DNA of 64,000 bases from Polyangium sp. y55x31. GTDB taxonomy: Bacteria; Myxococcota_A; Polyangia; Polyangiales; Polyangiaceae. A program made the position numbers and the translations under genes. Below the pieces are notes generated by a model, which was not told the origin of the DNA, did no database searches, and worked only from the letters and a program-made list of their open reading frames with translations. Each line of letters opens with the position of its first letter. The stretch's first letter is position 1. The stretch lies in NCBI RefSeq assembly GCF_029946505.1, contig NZ_JARZHG010000002.1, positions 310,001-374,000 of the forward strand. The letters are read 5' to 3'. This document shows positions 52,250 through 60,845 of this stretch, one piece after another.

Positions 52250-53080
52250 TCAGCCGGGCCGCCCGGACGCGTTCGCGGTCGTCTCGACGATGTCCATCGC
52301 GCGGCGGAAGATGCCCCGCGCGAGGGCGGCGCTCTCGTTCGAGAGGCCGACGCGCGGAAATGGATTCAGCTCGATGAAATGGGGGCCGGTCCGATCGATC
52401 ACGTAATCGATGCCGGCGATCTCGAGCCCGAAGAGCCGGGCCGCTCGGCGCGCGTGTGTCACGATGGCCTCGTCCGGCTCCCAGGCCTCGAACGAAGCGC
52501 CGGGCGCGTTCTTGATCCAGGTCCCCTCGTTCCGGATCCGCACGCCGAACGCGCGCTCGCCGAGGATCAACACGCGCACGGATTCTCCCTCGAAAAACGG
52601 CTCTGCGGTCGCGATCCCGTCCCACCGCGGGATGTCCCGCGCCGACTGGACGAGAAACTTCCCCTCCCCTCGATGCTCCTCGCCGATCTTGAGCACGTAA
52701 GGAAACGGGAGGAGCGGATCGCGCGTGAAGGGGGATTGCACGACGGGGTGATCGACGAGCCCTGCATCGACGCATCGGCCGAGCGCCGCGTGACGCTGGG
52801 AAGCGGCACGCAAGGCCGCGGGATCGGGCCAGCAAGGAATGTTGTTTTCCGCGAGGACACGCAGGTTGTGCTGCTCGACGTCCTTGTCGCGGACGTCGGC
52901 GAAATACACGACGCCGCGGAAATCATCGGTGGCGCTCCTCCGGCGGTGCAGGCGGCCGGCGCTCACGTCGAAGGTGACCGCGGAGAGCACGGGGGCCCAG
53001 ATCGGCCGATCTTTCAGGAGCGGGAGCGTGGCGGCGGGCTCGCCGGTGAGGAAGAGGAAACGTGGTTGCATGGTCGGCAT
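52250..53080 (-). CDS. ATP-grasp family protein (RimK-like)
   Basis: A 276-residue protein of the ATP-grasp fold, whose members ligate a carboxylate to an amine or thiol using ATP. Seen: FPYVLKIGEEHRGEGKFLV (ATP-binding Lys strand), FFEGESVRVLILGERAFGVRI, and the metal-binding C-terminal GLEIAGIDYVIDRTGPHFIELNPFPRVGL with Glu and Asn in the expected ELNP. The length suits RimK/LysX-like or peptide-tailoring ligases. The substrate cannot be told. Starts at 53080 and 53071 are both in frame and neither has a clear Shine-Dalgarno site. It is divergent from the three-gene operon at 53208. Confidence 0.78.
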   Translation of the reverse strand: MPTMQPRFLFLTGEPAATLPLLKDRPIWAPVLSAVTFDVSAGRLHRRRSATDDFRGVVYFADVRDKDVEQHNLRVLAENNIPCWPDPAALRAASQRHAALGRCVDAGLVDHPVVQSPFTRDPLLPFPYVLKIGEEHRGEGKFLVQSARDIPRWDGIATAEPFFEGESVRVLILGERAFGVRIRNEGTWIKNAPGASFEAWEPDEAIVTHARRAARLFGLEIAGIDYVIDRTGPHFIELNPFPRVGLSNESAALARGIFRRAMDIVETTANASGRPG

Positions 53081-53207
53081 TCGAAGCGCGCGTCGCGACC
53101 CCACATTTCGTATGCCACGCCCGTGCCCCGCCGCCCAGGGGCTTGACGCCGGCGCCGGCCTGGTCGAATCAACGCGTCCGAGCAACACGCATGAGGAGGC
53201 GACTGCC

Positions 53208-53906
53208 ATGAGAGACGACCCGTTGTGGACCGGCGCGCTGCTGCTCTTTCCCCGGCGCATCGCCGAAAACCTCGCGCGCGTCGAGCAATCCGGCCTCGTC
53301 CCGCGCGCGCCGAACCTCGTGCAGATCTCGCTCGGCGTGATTCGCATGTGGGTGCGCCTCGCGAAGCGGCCCGAGACCATCGGCACCTGCACGGCGCACC
53401 AAGTGCGCCCCACGCTCCGCGCGCGCCTCCTCGCATACCGCCCGCTCCGCTTCCCCTTCCTCCTGCGAGAGCGCGCGGTCGCCCCGCTCGATTTCTCCGG
53501 CCTCGCGAGCTCGCGCGAGCGCGTCCTCCGCCACCTGCTCGGCGCGCACCACGACGCGAACCAATTCGCCTACGACCTCGAGATGCTCGCCATCCACCCG
53601 GGCGGGCTCGAAGAGCTCGAAGAGCGCGCGCGACGTGTCGTGGAGGGCGAGGATCCGCGCACCGAATGGCTGCGGGATCTCGTGGTGTTCGAGGGATACC
53701 ACGAGGACCTGCTCGCCGCGGTGGAACATGCGCTCGCGCACGGCGTGCGTCTCGCGCCGCACGAGGCCGACGATCCCGACATCTCGTTCACCGGATACCT
53801 GCGCTGGTGCGCGCGTATGCCCGCGACCTGGCGCGAGGCGATCGGAGCGCTCCTGCGCGGAGAAATCGATCTCGGCGCGTACCAATACGAAACGGCGATG
53901 GTATGA
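53208..53906 (+). CDS. Conserved protein of unknown function (232 aa)
   Basis: A 232-residue soluble protein with no signal peptide or membrane helix. It is rich in Arg and Leu and mostly helical (RRIAENLARVEQSGLVPRAPNLVQISLG; RERVLRHLLGAHHDANQFAYDLEML), with clustered acidic/His residues (GAHHDANQ, EGYHEDLL) but no motif I can name. AGGAGG lies 9 nt before the ATG. Its stop overlaps the next gene by 4 bp (ATGA), so it is coupled to the 181-residue protein. First gene of a compact three-gene operon. Confidence 0.7.
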   Translation: MRDDPLWTGALLLFPRRIAENLARVEQSGLVPRAPNLVQISLGVIRMWVRLAKRPETIGTCTAHQVRPTLRARLLAYRPLRFPFLLRERAVAPLDFSGLASSRERVLRHLLGAHHDANQFAYDLEMLAIHPGGLEELEERARRVVEGEDPRTEWLRDLVVFEGYHEDLLAAVEHALAHGVRLAPHEADDPDISFTGYLRWCARMPATWREAIGALLRGEIDLGAYQYETAMV

Positions 53907-54448
53907 ACACCAAAGACTTCCTCACGCTCTCGCACGCCGAGCTCCGTTCCTTGCTGGAGCAGGGCCACCCGATCGATCCGAGCGCGCTCGACGACAGCGA
54001 ATACCGCGGCGTCTCGCTTGGGCTCCCCGCGCCGATCGTCGCGATCACGTGGCTCACCTTTCGAAAAACCTTCCATCGTGATCCGAACACGGGCGCGCTG
54101 CGCGGATGGAACGTCCGCATGCAGCAGGCGGGGCTCGACGGTCCACGCGAGCCCATGCGCGATGCCAAGGGCAAACCTCGATGTTTCGGGTTTTACGAGG
54201 TCGTCGATGGACGCGCGTACGACATGCCCGTGGCCGCGCGGCATGGCCTGGTGATCGATTACAACCGCAGCAGCGAAAATCCTCGGCTCGATCCGATTCG
54301 CCTCGGCCGGGATCCGCTGGTCTCGCTCGACGAGGGGCGCGTGGATCGGCTGCTCGGCTGGACGTACCTCGATCTCGGCCTCGCTCGCGTGGGCACGCCG
54401 AGTTATTTTCTGCTCGAACGAGAGGGGCCGCTGTCGTACGTGCCATGA
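53903..54448 (+). CDS. Conserved protein of unknown function (181 aa)
   Basis: A 181-residue soluble protein: a helical N-terminus (LTLSHAELRSLLEQGHPIDPSALD), then YRGVSLGLPAPIVAITWLTFRKTFH and a beta-rich region (GWNVRMQQAGL, CFGFYEVVDGRAY, YLDLGLARVGTPSYFLLER). The C-terminal strands resemble a small barrel, but no family is recognised. The ATG overlaps the upstream stop and its own stop overlaps the SGNH gene start, both by 4 bp, so it is translated in a coupled set. Confidence 0.7.
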   Translation: MNTKDFLTLSHAELRSLLEQGHPIDPSALDDSEYRGVSLGLPAPIVAITWLTFRKTFHRDPNTGALRGWNVRMQQAGLDGPREPMRDAKGKPRCFGFYEVVDGRAYDMPVAARHGLVIDYNRSSENPRLDPIRLGRDPLVSLDEGRVDRLLGWTYLDLGLARVGTPSYFLLEREGPLSYVP

Positions 54449-55302
54449 TGCGCAGGCTCGGCAAACCGTTGCTCGGGCTCGTGATCCTGCTCGGCCTCTC
54501 CGCGGCCGCGTTTTTCCTTCTCCGCCGGCCCCCTGCCCCCGCGCCCATCACGTCCGCGCCGACGCCATCCGCGCTGCCGTCTGCAACGCCGCCTCCATCC
54601 ATTGTATACCCCACGCCCTTTTCCGTACCGACCGCCGCTCTCCCGCCCCGCGAGGCGCTGCCGCCGGGCACGCTCCGCCTGCTCGTCGTCGGCGATTCGG
54701 TGGCGAGCTTCCTCGGCATGGCCTTGCGGTATCGGCAGGACGAGGCCGGCGCGTTCGTCGCCGTTCGCGGCGTCGGCAGTTGCTCCATCTTCGAGGCAAA
54801 AGTACGCATCGAAAACGGAAAACCCGTGCGGGGCACGAGCTGCTCGGAGCACTGGATCGAGGACGCCGCCGAGCTCCACCCCGACATGACGCTCATCGTC
54901 ATGGGCGGCGCCTTCTTCAATGAAAAAGCCTGCGAGCCGGCCTGGCAAGACACGTACGAGAAGCGCATCTTCACGCTGGCCGACGGAATGGGCACGAACG
55001 CGGGCCGCATCGTGCTGACGCGTGTCCCTTATCCGATCAAGGACTGGCGGTACGGGAACGTCCCGGCCCGCGTCGATTGCCTCAACGAGATGCTCGCGCG
55101 CGCCGCCCGAAAGCGTGGATGGCCGGTCCTCGATTTGATGGGGCACGTCTGCCCGACGCCCGCTTGCCGGATCGAGAGCGAAGGCAAGCCCATCCGGCCC
55201 GATGGCCTGCATTTCGACGGCGCGGGCGCCGAGGAAACCGCGCGGTGGGTCCTCGGCGAGCTCAAACGTTTTGCGCGTGAAGAGAGAGACGGGGGGTTTT
55301 GA
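54445..55302 (+). CDS. Membrane-anchored SGNH/GDSL-family hydrolase
   Basis: A 285-residue protein with an N-terminal transmembrane helix (about 9-26, LLGLVILLGLSAAAFFLL), a Pro/Ala/Ser/Thr linker (about 28-72) and a periplasmic SGNH-type domain: nucleophile Ser85 in LLVVGDSVASFLG and the catalytic Asp-His pair in PDGLHFDGAGAEE (about 262-270). Four Cys may form disulfides (GSCSIF, GTSCSEH, DCLNEM, GHVCPTPAC). It resembles the SGNH domains that de-acetylate or acetylate glycans. Last gene of a three-gene operon with ATGA overlaps; its partners are soluble proteins of unknown role. Confidence 0.82.
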   Translation: MMRRLGKPLLGLVILLGLSAAAFFLLRRPPAPAPITSAPTPSALPSATPPPSIVYPTPFSVPTAALPPREALPPGTLRLLVVGDSVASFLGMALRYRQDEAGAFVAVRGVGSCSIFEAKVRIENGKPVRGTSCSEHWIEDAAELHPDMTLIVMGGAFFNEKACEPAWQDTYEKRIFTLADGMGTNAGRIVLTRVPYPIKDWRYGNVPARVDCLNEMLARAARKRGWPVLDLMGHVCPTPACRIESEGKPIRPDGLHFDGAGAEETARWVLGELKRFAREERDGGF

Positions 55303-55308
55303 CGGTCG

Positions 55309-56295
55309 TCAGGGCGCGGGGGGCGCAGGCATCGCGCAGCGGACGCCGAGGTAGCCGCAGCGGTACGTCGTCTTGAAGACGGCCGTCTTTCCGGCTTTGA
55401 CCTCGTCCCCGCTGTCGCGCCAGCTCCCGCCGCGTCCGAAGCGGGCCGAGCTCACGACGTCGTTGCCCGTCGTGGTCCACTGGAAGATGTTGCCCGCGAG
55501 ATCGAGCACCCCTTGCGGGTTCGCGCCGGCCGGGAAGCTCCCGATCGGGCAGGGGCCGTCACGCTTCGTTTTTCCGGACCAACAGAGCTGCTCGGCGGGC
55601 GGCTCGTTCCCCCACGGATAGGTCCGACCTTCCGGGCCGCCGCGCGCCGCCCACTCCCATTCCTCGCCGCTCGGCAGGCGCTTGCCCTGCGCTTTGCAGT
55701 AGTCGGTCGCCTGCGTGAAATCGATGCAGATCATCGGCAGGTTCCCTTTCCCTTCGGCGCCGTACGTCGAGGGATCGCAGACCTTGACTGCGCCGTCGTT
55801 GCACTTCTTCGATTGCACGCACGACGCATATTGATCCGTCGTGGCCAGGTTCACGTCGAGGCAATAGTCCTTCACGGTCACCTGGGTCTTGACCGCGGCG
55901 AGCTTGAAGCTGCCGCCCTTGATGCGGACCATCCCGGCCGGGCAGCCGCCCGTATCCGGCACGCTCGCCGGCGCGGGCGTCGTCGCCGCCGGCGCCGCGG
56001 TCGTCGCCGGCGCGGCGCTCGCAATGGGGCCCGCCGTGTTCTCCGGCGCAGCGCTCGCAATGGCGGACGCGCTCGGCGCCGGCTCGGCTTGGGCCGAGGG
56101 CGTCGAGGCCGGCGCCGCGGATTTGCTTGCGTCCGCCGCGAGGTTCGAGGGCCCCGCGGGCGGCGGATCACTCGTGCCGCCGCAGGCGCTCACGGAGGCC
56201 AAGAGGCACGCGGTCACCCACGCGAACGGGGCCATGGCGACCGCGCCCGCGTGCGCCCCGTGGAATGCGTTCGTCCAACGTTTCACCGACATCAT
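55309..56295 (-). CDS. SUMF1/FGE-fold lipoprotein, probably non-catalytic
   Basis: A 328-residue lipoprotein: signal with lipobox ASVSAC, a long Ala/Pro/Ser/Thr linker (about 45-115), then a sulfatase-modifying-factor (FGE-sulfatase) domain: MVRIKGGSFKL, ICIDFTQATDYCKAQGKRLPSGEEWEWAAR, YPWGNEPP, LDLAGNIFQWT, RGGSWRDSG, LGVRCA. True formylglycine-generating enzymes carry a Cys pair soon after GGS(W/F); here that segment (RDSGDEVKAGK) has none, so sulfatase activation is unlikely and a binding or structural role is more plausible. GGAGG lies 6 nt before the ATG at 56295. Confidence 0.85.
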   Translation of the reverse strand: MMSVKRWTNAFHGAHAGAVAMAPFAWVTACLLASVSACGGTSDPPPAGPSNLAADASKSAAPASTPSAQAEPAPSASAIASAAPENTAGPIASAAPATTAAPAATTPAPASVPDTGGCPAGMVRIKGGSFKLAAVKTQVTVKDYCLDVNLATTDQYASCVQSKKCNDGAVKVCDPSTYGAEGKGNLPMICIDFTQATDYCKAQGKRLPSGEEWEWAARGGPEGRTYPWGNEPPAEQLCWSGKTKRDGPCPIGSFPAGANPQGVLDLAGNIFQWTTTGNDVVSSARFGRGGSWRDSGDEVKAGKTAVFKTTYRCGYLGVRCAMPAPPAP

Positions 56296-56317
56296 TTCGC
56301 CTCCCGCTCTCCGTCGT

Positions 56318-56833
56318 TCACATCGCCGTCACGGTGGGTGCCGCGCGATCTTCCAGCCAATGCTCTTGAATGATGAGCGAGGGTTTCGGCTTGAAAACAC
56401 CGGCCGCGTCGGCCCCGCCCGTCCAGATTTGCACCACGCGGCGATCACCCCGCCGCATCGGGAATTGCACCTCGCCGCCCTGCCGATCGTCACGATCGAT
56501 CCAGAACGACACCTCGGCCGCGTCCCCGCCGAGCACCACCATTGCATGTGGCTTCGTCCCGAGGCATCGCACCTTGAGCCATTCGCGCACCCGATACGCC
56601 GTGCAAGGCGCCGCGGCCGGGCCCGTGCGCGTCAGCCGGACCTTCGTGGCTTTCGCCCATTCATCGAACGTGGGCGCCTTCGACTTCTCCGTGCCCGGCG
56701 GATCCACGTCGAGCGCGACCCCATCGCCGGGCGCCGTCGAAGCGGACGCGGCGGGCGGGGCCTGTGCCGGGGCCGGCGAGGACGCGGTCGCCGCCGCCAC
56801 GAGCGCGAGGAGGGGGACAGGGATGGCTCTCAT
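56318..56833 (-). CDS. Secreted protein of unknown function, partner of cytochrome lipoprotein
   Basis: A 171-residue exported protein: signal peptide (PVPLLALVAAATASSPAPAQA) then a beta-rich domain (VRLTRTGPAAAPCTAYRVREWLKVRC, HAMVVLGGDAAEVSFWIDRDD, RVVQIWTGG). One Cys pair could form a disulfide. Its ATG overlaps the stop of the di-heme cytochrome gene by 4 bp, so the two are co-translated and probably work together in the periplasm. I do not recognise a family. Confidence 0.7.
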   Translation of the reverse strand: MRAIPVPLLALVAAATASSPAPAQAPPAASASTAPGDGVALDVDPPGTEKSKAPTFDEWAKATKVRLTRTGPAAAPCTAYRVREWLKVRCLGTKPHAMVVLGGDAAEVSFWIDRDDRQGGEVQFPMRRGDRRVVQIWTGGADAAGVFKPKPSLIIQEHWLEDRAAPTVTAM

Positions 56834-58950
56834 AACGTGCGCAAGAACGCGGCGAGCGCGTCTCGCTCTTCCCTCGAGAGTTGATTCGTCTTGCCCATGC
56901 GATCGTTGTTCTTCGCGAGAAGCTCGTCCAGCGTCGCCGCGCTCCCGTCGTGCAGGTACGGCGCCCGACCTTCGAGATACAGGAGCGAGGGGACACGCAG
57001 CTCGCCCGTCTTCAATTCATCGAAATCGGGCCGCCGCGGAAGCCTCGGCAGCGGATAGACCTGCCGATCCGTGTACTCCGTCTCGGGGACGTGGCAACGC
57101 GCGCATTGCACGGCATCCTTCATGAAAACCTCTTTTCCGCGCTGCTCGACCGCATCGAGCGCGCGCTGCTCGCGCGGCGGCGGCCTGAGGCCCGCGCGTA
57201 CGAACGTGGCGATGCGCAACGCGCGCGCGTCGAGGTTCTGCGGCTCGTGTTTCGGCACGCCTCCCCACCGGTGCAGGCCAAAGCCACCGCGCAGCCGCGC
57301 TGCGAGATCGGGGCTCTCGCCAACCCAGCCGTACGGACCGGGCGATTTCACGCGGCCCGCGAGCATCGGCGTCCGGCGCGGCACACCGCGGGTGCGATCG
57401 GTCTCGGGCACGTTCTCGGCCGAGCCCACGAAATTCACGTTCGTCCCGTCCTCGGTATTGAATTTCGCCTCGTGCCAAACGTGCCCGTCGTCGCGCCCCT
57501 CCGGATGGCAACCGGCGCAGCCGAGGCCCCCGCTCATCAAACGATCCGTCGCATTGTAGAAAAGCCGCCGGCCGATGGCCGCGTCGCCGCCGAGCGGATC
57601 GTCCGCGAGACGAACGAGCGTCGGCGCGGGCGCCTTTTCATTGTTCAGAGCGCCGCGCGACGGGTGCGGCGCGAGCGGAATCGCCGCGAGATCGTACGTG
57701 GCGCCGCAAAAGACGAACGCCGTCGCCTCGTCCTCCGAAAGCACGATCCCTGCGGGCGCGCCGCCGCGATTCGCGATTCCCAGCGCGGGATCACGCTCGG
57801 TGCCCACCTCGTACGCAGCGACGATCGAAAGCGTCGGATCGACCGCGAGCGCATCGACCTCCACGAGCCGATCATCCCCTTCACCCGCGACGAGCAGCGT
57901 ATCCGTGCTGCGCCGATACACGAGGGCGCGCGGCTGCGTGAAAGGAGCGAGGCTCGTGCCTGGGATTTGCAGCTCGGGCGCGGGCCCCTCCCCCACCGCC
58001 CGGATCAGCGTGGTGTGCTCGCGATGGAGCGGCGCGAGGGGTTTGTCCGAGCCTGTCGTCAGCACGTCGACCGTGGCCGCCCCGAACCACGCAATTTCCC
58101 CCAATGCGCCGAGCGCGTGCCGCGACGCGAAAAGAAGGCTGTCGTCGGGGGACAACACGAGCGCATACCCGAGCGAAGCATTGAGCGTCTTGCCCACGGG
58201 CGTGCGCAGCGGCGAAGGAGGCAGCTCGACGCGCCGGACCGTGGGCGTGCTGCCCCCGAGCTCGTCGATCCGGGTGAGCGGCGCGCCGGTCAGATGCGAA
58301 ATGTACGCGGATTGCCCGTCCTTCCGGAGCGCGATGCCCCGCGGCTCCCGCCCGACGTCGACCGTCCAGCGGACCTCGTGACTGCGCAGATCGACGGCGC
58401 TGACCTTGTGGGTCCACGCGCTCGTCACGATCGCGAGGGATTGATCCGCCGTCACGGCGAGCCCCCAGGCGTCGGCCGGGAGTTTTACGCGAGACGTCTC
58501 GGCGAGCGACCCGCCGGGCTCGGCGCGCAGCTCGACGAGCAGCCCCGGATCGCGGATGGTCACGAGCACACGCCCGGGCAAGGTCACGACTTGCGCGGGC
58601 GGCCCCGGCATCTCCACGGCCGTCCCGGTCCCCGCCGGCGACAAGGGCAAGGCCACGCGCCGGAGCACGCCGTGATCCTCGTCCGCGACGTAGAGCGCAT
58701 CCTCGCCCACGCCGCGCGCGAGCGCGCTGCCTTGGCGCGGGCCGATCGACGCGACGTTCGTGGCGGGCGGCGCCGTCGCGGAAGGCGTCGCGGCGACCGA
58801 GGCCGACGGCGACGCCGCGCCCGCATCGACGGCGGCCTGGTCCGAGCCCGAACAGGTGCAGCCGCCGCCGAGACCGAGGACGGCGCCGAGCGTCGTACAG
58901 GCGAGGGCGAAGCGTGAGCCGAGAGATCCGACGCGGAGCAGGGTAGGCAC
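56830..58950 (-). CDS. Di-heme c-type cytochrome / beta-propeller lipoprotein
   Basis: A 706-residue lipoprotein with signal and Cys-rich lipobox region (GLGGGCTCSG). Residues about 70-430 form a beta-propeller of YVTN/NHL type (DALYVADEDHGVLRRVALPL, SAVDLRSHEVRWTVDVGREPRGIALRKDGQSAYISH). The C-terminal third is cytochrome-like with two heme motifs, CAGCH (478-482) and CARCH (616-620), in a MauG/cytochrome c peroxidase-like layout (RRLFYNATDRLMSGGLGCAGCH; GKEVFMKDAVQCARCH; PYLHDGSAATLDELL). It may be a peroxidase or an electron carrier linked to a substrate-binding propeller. Start GTG 58950 begins the signal; a TATGTT box lies 12 nt upstream. The small secreted partner follows by overlap. 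Confidence 0.88.
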   Translation of the reverse strand: MPTLLRVGSLGSRFALACTTLGAVLGLGGGCTCSGSDQAAVDAGAASPSASVAATPSATAPPATNVASIGPRQGSALARGVGEDALYVADEDHGVLRRVALPLSPAGTGTAVEMPGPPAQVVTLPGRVLVTIRDPGLLVELRAEPGGSLAETSRVKLPADAWGLAVTADQSLAIVTSAWTHKVSAVDLRSHEVRWTVDVGREPRGIALRKDGQSAYISHLTGAPLTRIDELGGSTPTVRRVELPPSPLRTPVGKTLNASLGYALVLSPDDSLLFASRHALGALGEIAWFGAATVDVLTTGSDKPLAPLHREHTTLIRAVGEGPAPELQIPGTSLAPFTQPRALVYRRSTDTLLVAGEGDDRLVEVDALAVDPTLSIVAAYEVGTERDPALGIANRGGAPAGIVLSEDEATAFVFCGATYDLAAIPLAPHPSRGALNNEKAPAPTLVRLADDPLGGDAAIGRRLFYNATDRLMSGGLGCAGCHPEGRDDGHVWHEAKFNTEDGTNVNFVGSAENVPETDRTRGVPRRTPMLAGRVKSPGPYGWVGESPDLAARLRGGFGLHRWGGVPKHEPQNLDARALRIATFVRAGLRPPPREQRALDAVEQRGKEVFMKDAVQCARCHVPETEYTDRQVYPLPRLPRRPDFDELKTGELRVPSLLYLEGRAPYLHDGSAATLDELLAKNNDRMGKTNQLSREERDALAAFLRTL

Positions 58951-59036
58951 GGAGATGAGAGCAACATACCCCTGCCCACGTGCTGGGTTCTATGTTTTTC
59001 GTACGGTGAGGAAGGCGCGTCAGGATCCAACGTCGG

Positions 59037-60116
59037 TTACGGCGTGCTCGCCTGTGTCCCCTGCTGGCTCGAAGCCGAAGCAGATGCCACATCGGCAGCG
59101 GATGTACTGGCTTCCTGCGTCTTCTTGTCCCCCGTGGTATTTCCGGGCGCTGCCACCGTCGGGGGAGCAGCCGAGGCCCCATCGACGTTCATGAGCATCT
59201 GCGTGCCCGGCCCCCCGCCGAGCACGACCACCTTCGTGTTCTCCGATTTCGCGAGCTCCATCTGCGATTTCGCCAGCTCCAGCGCCGCCTCGATGCTGCG
59301 CCATTTGAGTAGCTCGGGCGAAACTTTGCTCGCGATGAGGTTGTAATCGCGGACCCCGGCAGCCTCGGTCCGCCTCCGCTCGGCTTCTTTCTCCTCCCTC
59401 TCCAGCCTGAAGCGATACTCGAGCATGAGCTGCTCTTGCTTGTACTTGTCCGCGATCGCGCTCTGGACGATCTCGGGCAGCTCGATATCGACGAGCTTGA
59501 GCTCGTAGAGCTGCACGTAGGAACGCGCATTCCCGCTCTCATCGATGCGCCCGAGCGCCGATACCTTCCCGACCTCCTGGAGCAGGTCACGCACGCTCGT
59601 GTAGATCTCGTGCGCCGTCCGGTTGCCGAAGGTGCGCCGGACGTGGGACTCGACCTCGGGCCGGATCAACCGCTCGAAATAATCGACGCCGATGTCTCGG
59701 TGCAGATAACCGAGCATATCCAGGTGCGGCTGGTATCGTACGGAGACCTCTACCGGGAGGTTGAGCCCCTCCTCGCTGAGCACGTCGAATTTCAGCTTTT
59801 GCTGCTGCATCCGCGTCTCGTAGACGGTGAGCTCGTCCCAGGGTGGGATCACGTTGAGTCCCTCGCCCCAGATATGATCCGTCACCGTTCCACCGAGGAA
59901 AAAACGATACATGACGGCGCTGCTCCCCGCCGGCACGCGGATGAAGATTCGCGGCCAGAGGAAGCCGACCACGAACAGGAGGACGACCAGCGTCGTATAG
60001 AGGGTGAATCGGGCCTTCCGGAGCCACTTCGCGAGCCGCTCCCGGAAGGGGAGCTTCTTCGCGTCGTCACTCGAAGATCCGTTTTGCATCTCTTCATCCG
60101 CTTTCGGCTTGCTCAT
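59037..60116 (-). CDS. SPFH/Band 7 membrane protein (prohibitin-like)
   Basis: A 359-residue protein: a charged cytosolic N-terminus, one transmembrane helix (about 38-56, TLYTTLVVLLFVVGFLWPRIF), an SPFH domain (about 58-260: RVPAGSSAVMYRFF, GEGLNVIPPWDELTVYETRMQ, LLQEVGKVSALG), a coiled-coil Glu/Arg region (LMLEYRFRLEREEKEAERRR) and an Ala/Ser/Thr/Gln tail. SPFH proteins oligomerise into rings that organise membrane microdomains and proteases. Here it is the last gene of a five-gene operon with a DUF697 protein, a solute-binding protein and an ABC exporter, rather than with NfeD or FtsH. Confidence 0.88.
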   Translation of the reverse strand: MSKPKADEEMQNGSSSDDAKKLPFRERLAKWLRKARFTLYTTLVVLLFVVGFLWPRIFIRVPAGSSAVMYRFFLGGTVTDHIWGEGLNVIPPWDELTVYETRMQQQKLKFDVLSEEGLNLPVEVSVRYQPHLDMLGYLHRDIGVDYFERLIRPEVESHVRRTFGNRTAHEIYTSVRDLLQEVGKVSALGRIDESGNARSYVQLYELKLVDIELPEIVQSAIADKYKQEQLMLEYRFRLEREEKEAERRRTEAAGVRDYNLIASKVSPELLKWRSIEAALELAKSQMELAKSENTKVVVLGGGPGTQMLMNVDGASAAPPTVAAPGNTTGDKKTQEASTSAADVASASASSQQGTQASTP

Positions 60117-60139
60117 GGGCGGCTCTCATCATGCGCGGG

Positions 60140-60808
60140 TCAGGACGACTTCGTCGCCTTGGAGTCCTCTTTGGACTTCTGCACGTCCGCGACGTACTCC
60201 TTGGCGTTCTCGAACTCCTGCTTGAAGTAGCTGCGCACCTTGTGAGGATCGAAATCGAGCAGCGTGCCGCCCGTCTCGAAATGCATGACGAAGACCTTGC
60301 CGAGCGCCCGGGTGAACGCGCCCGAGATGACGGGGACCGTGACGAAGCCGAACGCGGTGCCCACGAACGGAATGAGCTTCCCGAGGCTGGCACCGAGCAC
60401 GGCGCCGGCGCCGACGCCGAGGACGCCCGAGAGGAGCGAGCCGATGAGCTTCTTGGCGATGTCCTCCCGGAAGCTCAAATCGTAAAGCTCCGAGAGCTCG
60501 GCGAGCATTTTCACCTGGATGCCCGATACCGTGACCATGTCGACGATGGGCACGGGAACGAGCCCGGCGCCGAGCGCCCACAGCACGTTGCGCCGGATGA
60601 TGGCATCCGCGCGGCCCACGCGTGAAACGGCCTCGGGGGGCTTCGGCGCGGCGCTGCCCTTGGACGTCTCCCCGGATTTCGGATCGACCTTGGCTTCGGC
60701 CTTCGGCGCGCCCCCGGATGCGCTCGTCCCCTCCTCTTGCACCTCGATTCGAGGCTCGTCCGTCTTTTTCTCCGTCGGCTGCTTGGATTGCGCGGTTTCG
60801 GTCGTCAT
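60140..60808 (-). CDS. DUF697 membrane protein
   Basis: A 222-residue protein with a disordered Lys/Glu/Pro N-terminus (about 1-60) and a DUF697 domain: AIIRRNVLWALGAGLVPVPIVDMVTVSGIQ, ELYDLSFREDIAKKLIGSLLSG, then two hydrophobic helices (LGVGAGAVLGASLGKLIPFVG; GFVTVPVISGAFTRALGKVF). DUF697 domains usually partner with Era/dynamin-like GTPases or lie in YcjF; no GTPase is present here. GGAGGAG lies 5-10 nt before the ATG. It follows the solute-binding protein by 37 bp and precedes the SPFH gene by 23 bp. Confidence 0.82.
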   Translation of the reverse strand: MTTETAQSKQPTEKKTDEPRIEVQEEGTSASGGAPKAEAKVDPKSGETSKGSAAPKPPEAVSRVGRADAIIRRNVLWALGAGLVPVPIVDMVTVSGIQVKMLAELSELYDLSFREDIAKKLIGSLLSGVLGVGAGAVLGASLGKLIPFVGTAFGFVTVPVISGAFTRALGKVFVMHFETGGTLLDFDPHKVRSYFKQEFENAKEYVADVQKSKEDSKATKSS

Positions 60809-60845
60809 GATTCTCCTCCGTTCGCAAGCTGCAACAATGAGCGGG

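Noticed and set aside
55309-56295. Formylglycine-generating sulfatase activator
   Set aside because: The fold is present but the catalytic Cys pair after RGGSW is missing, and no sulfatase gene is nearby.
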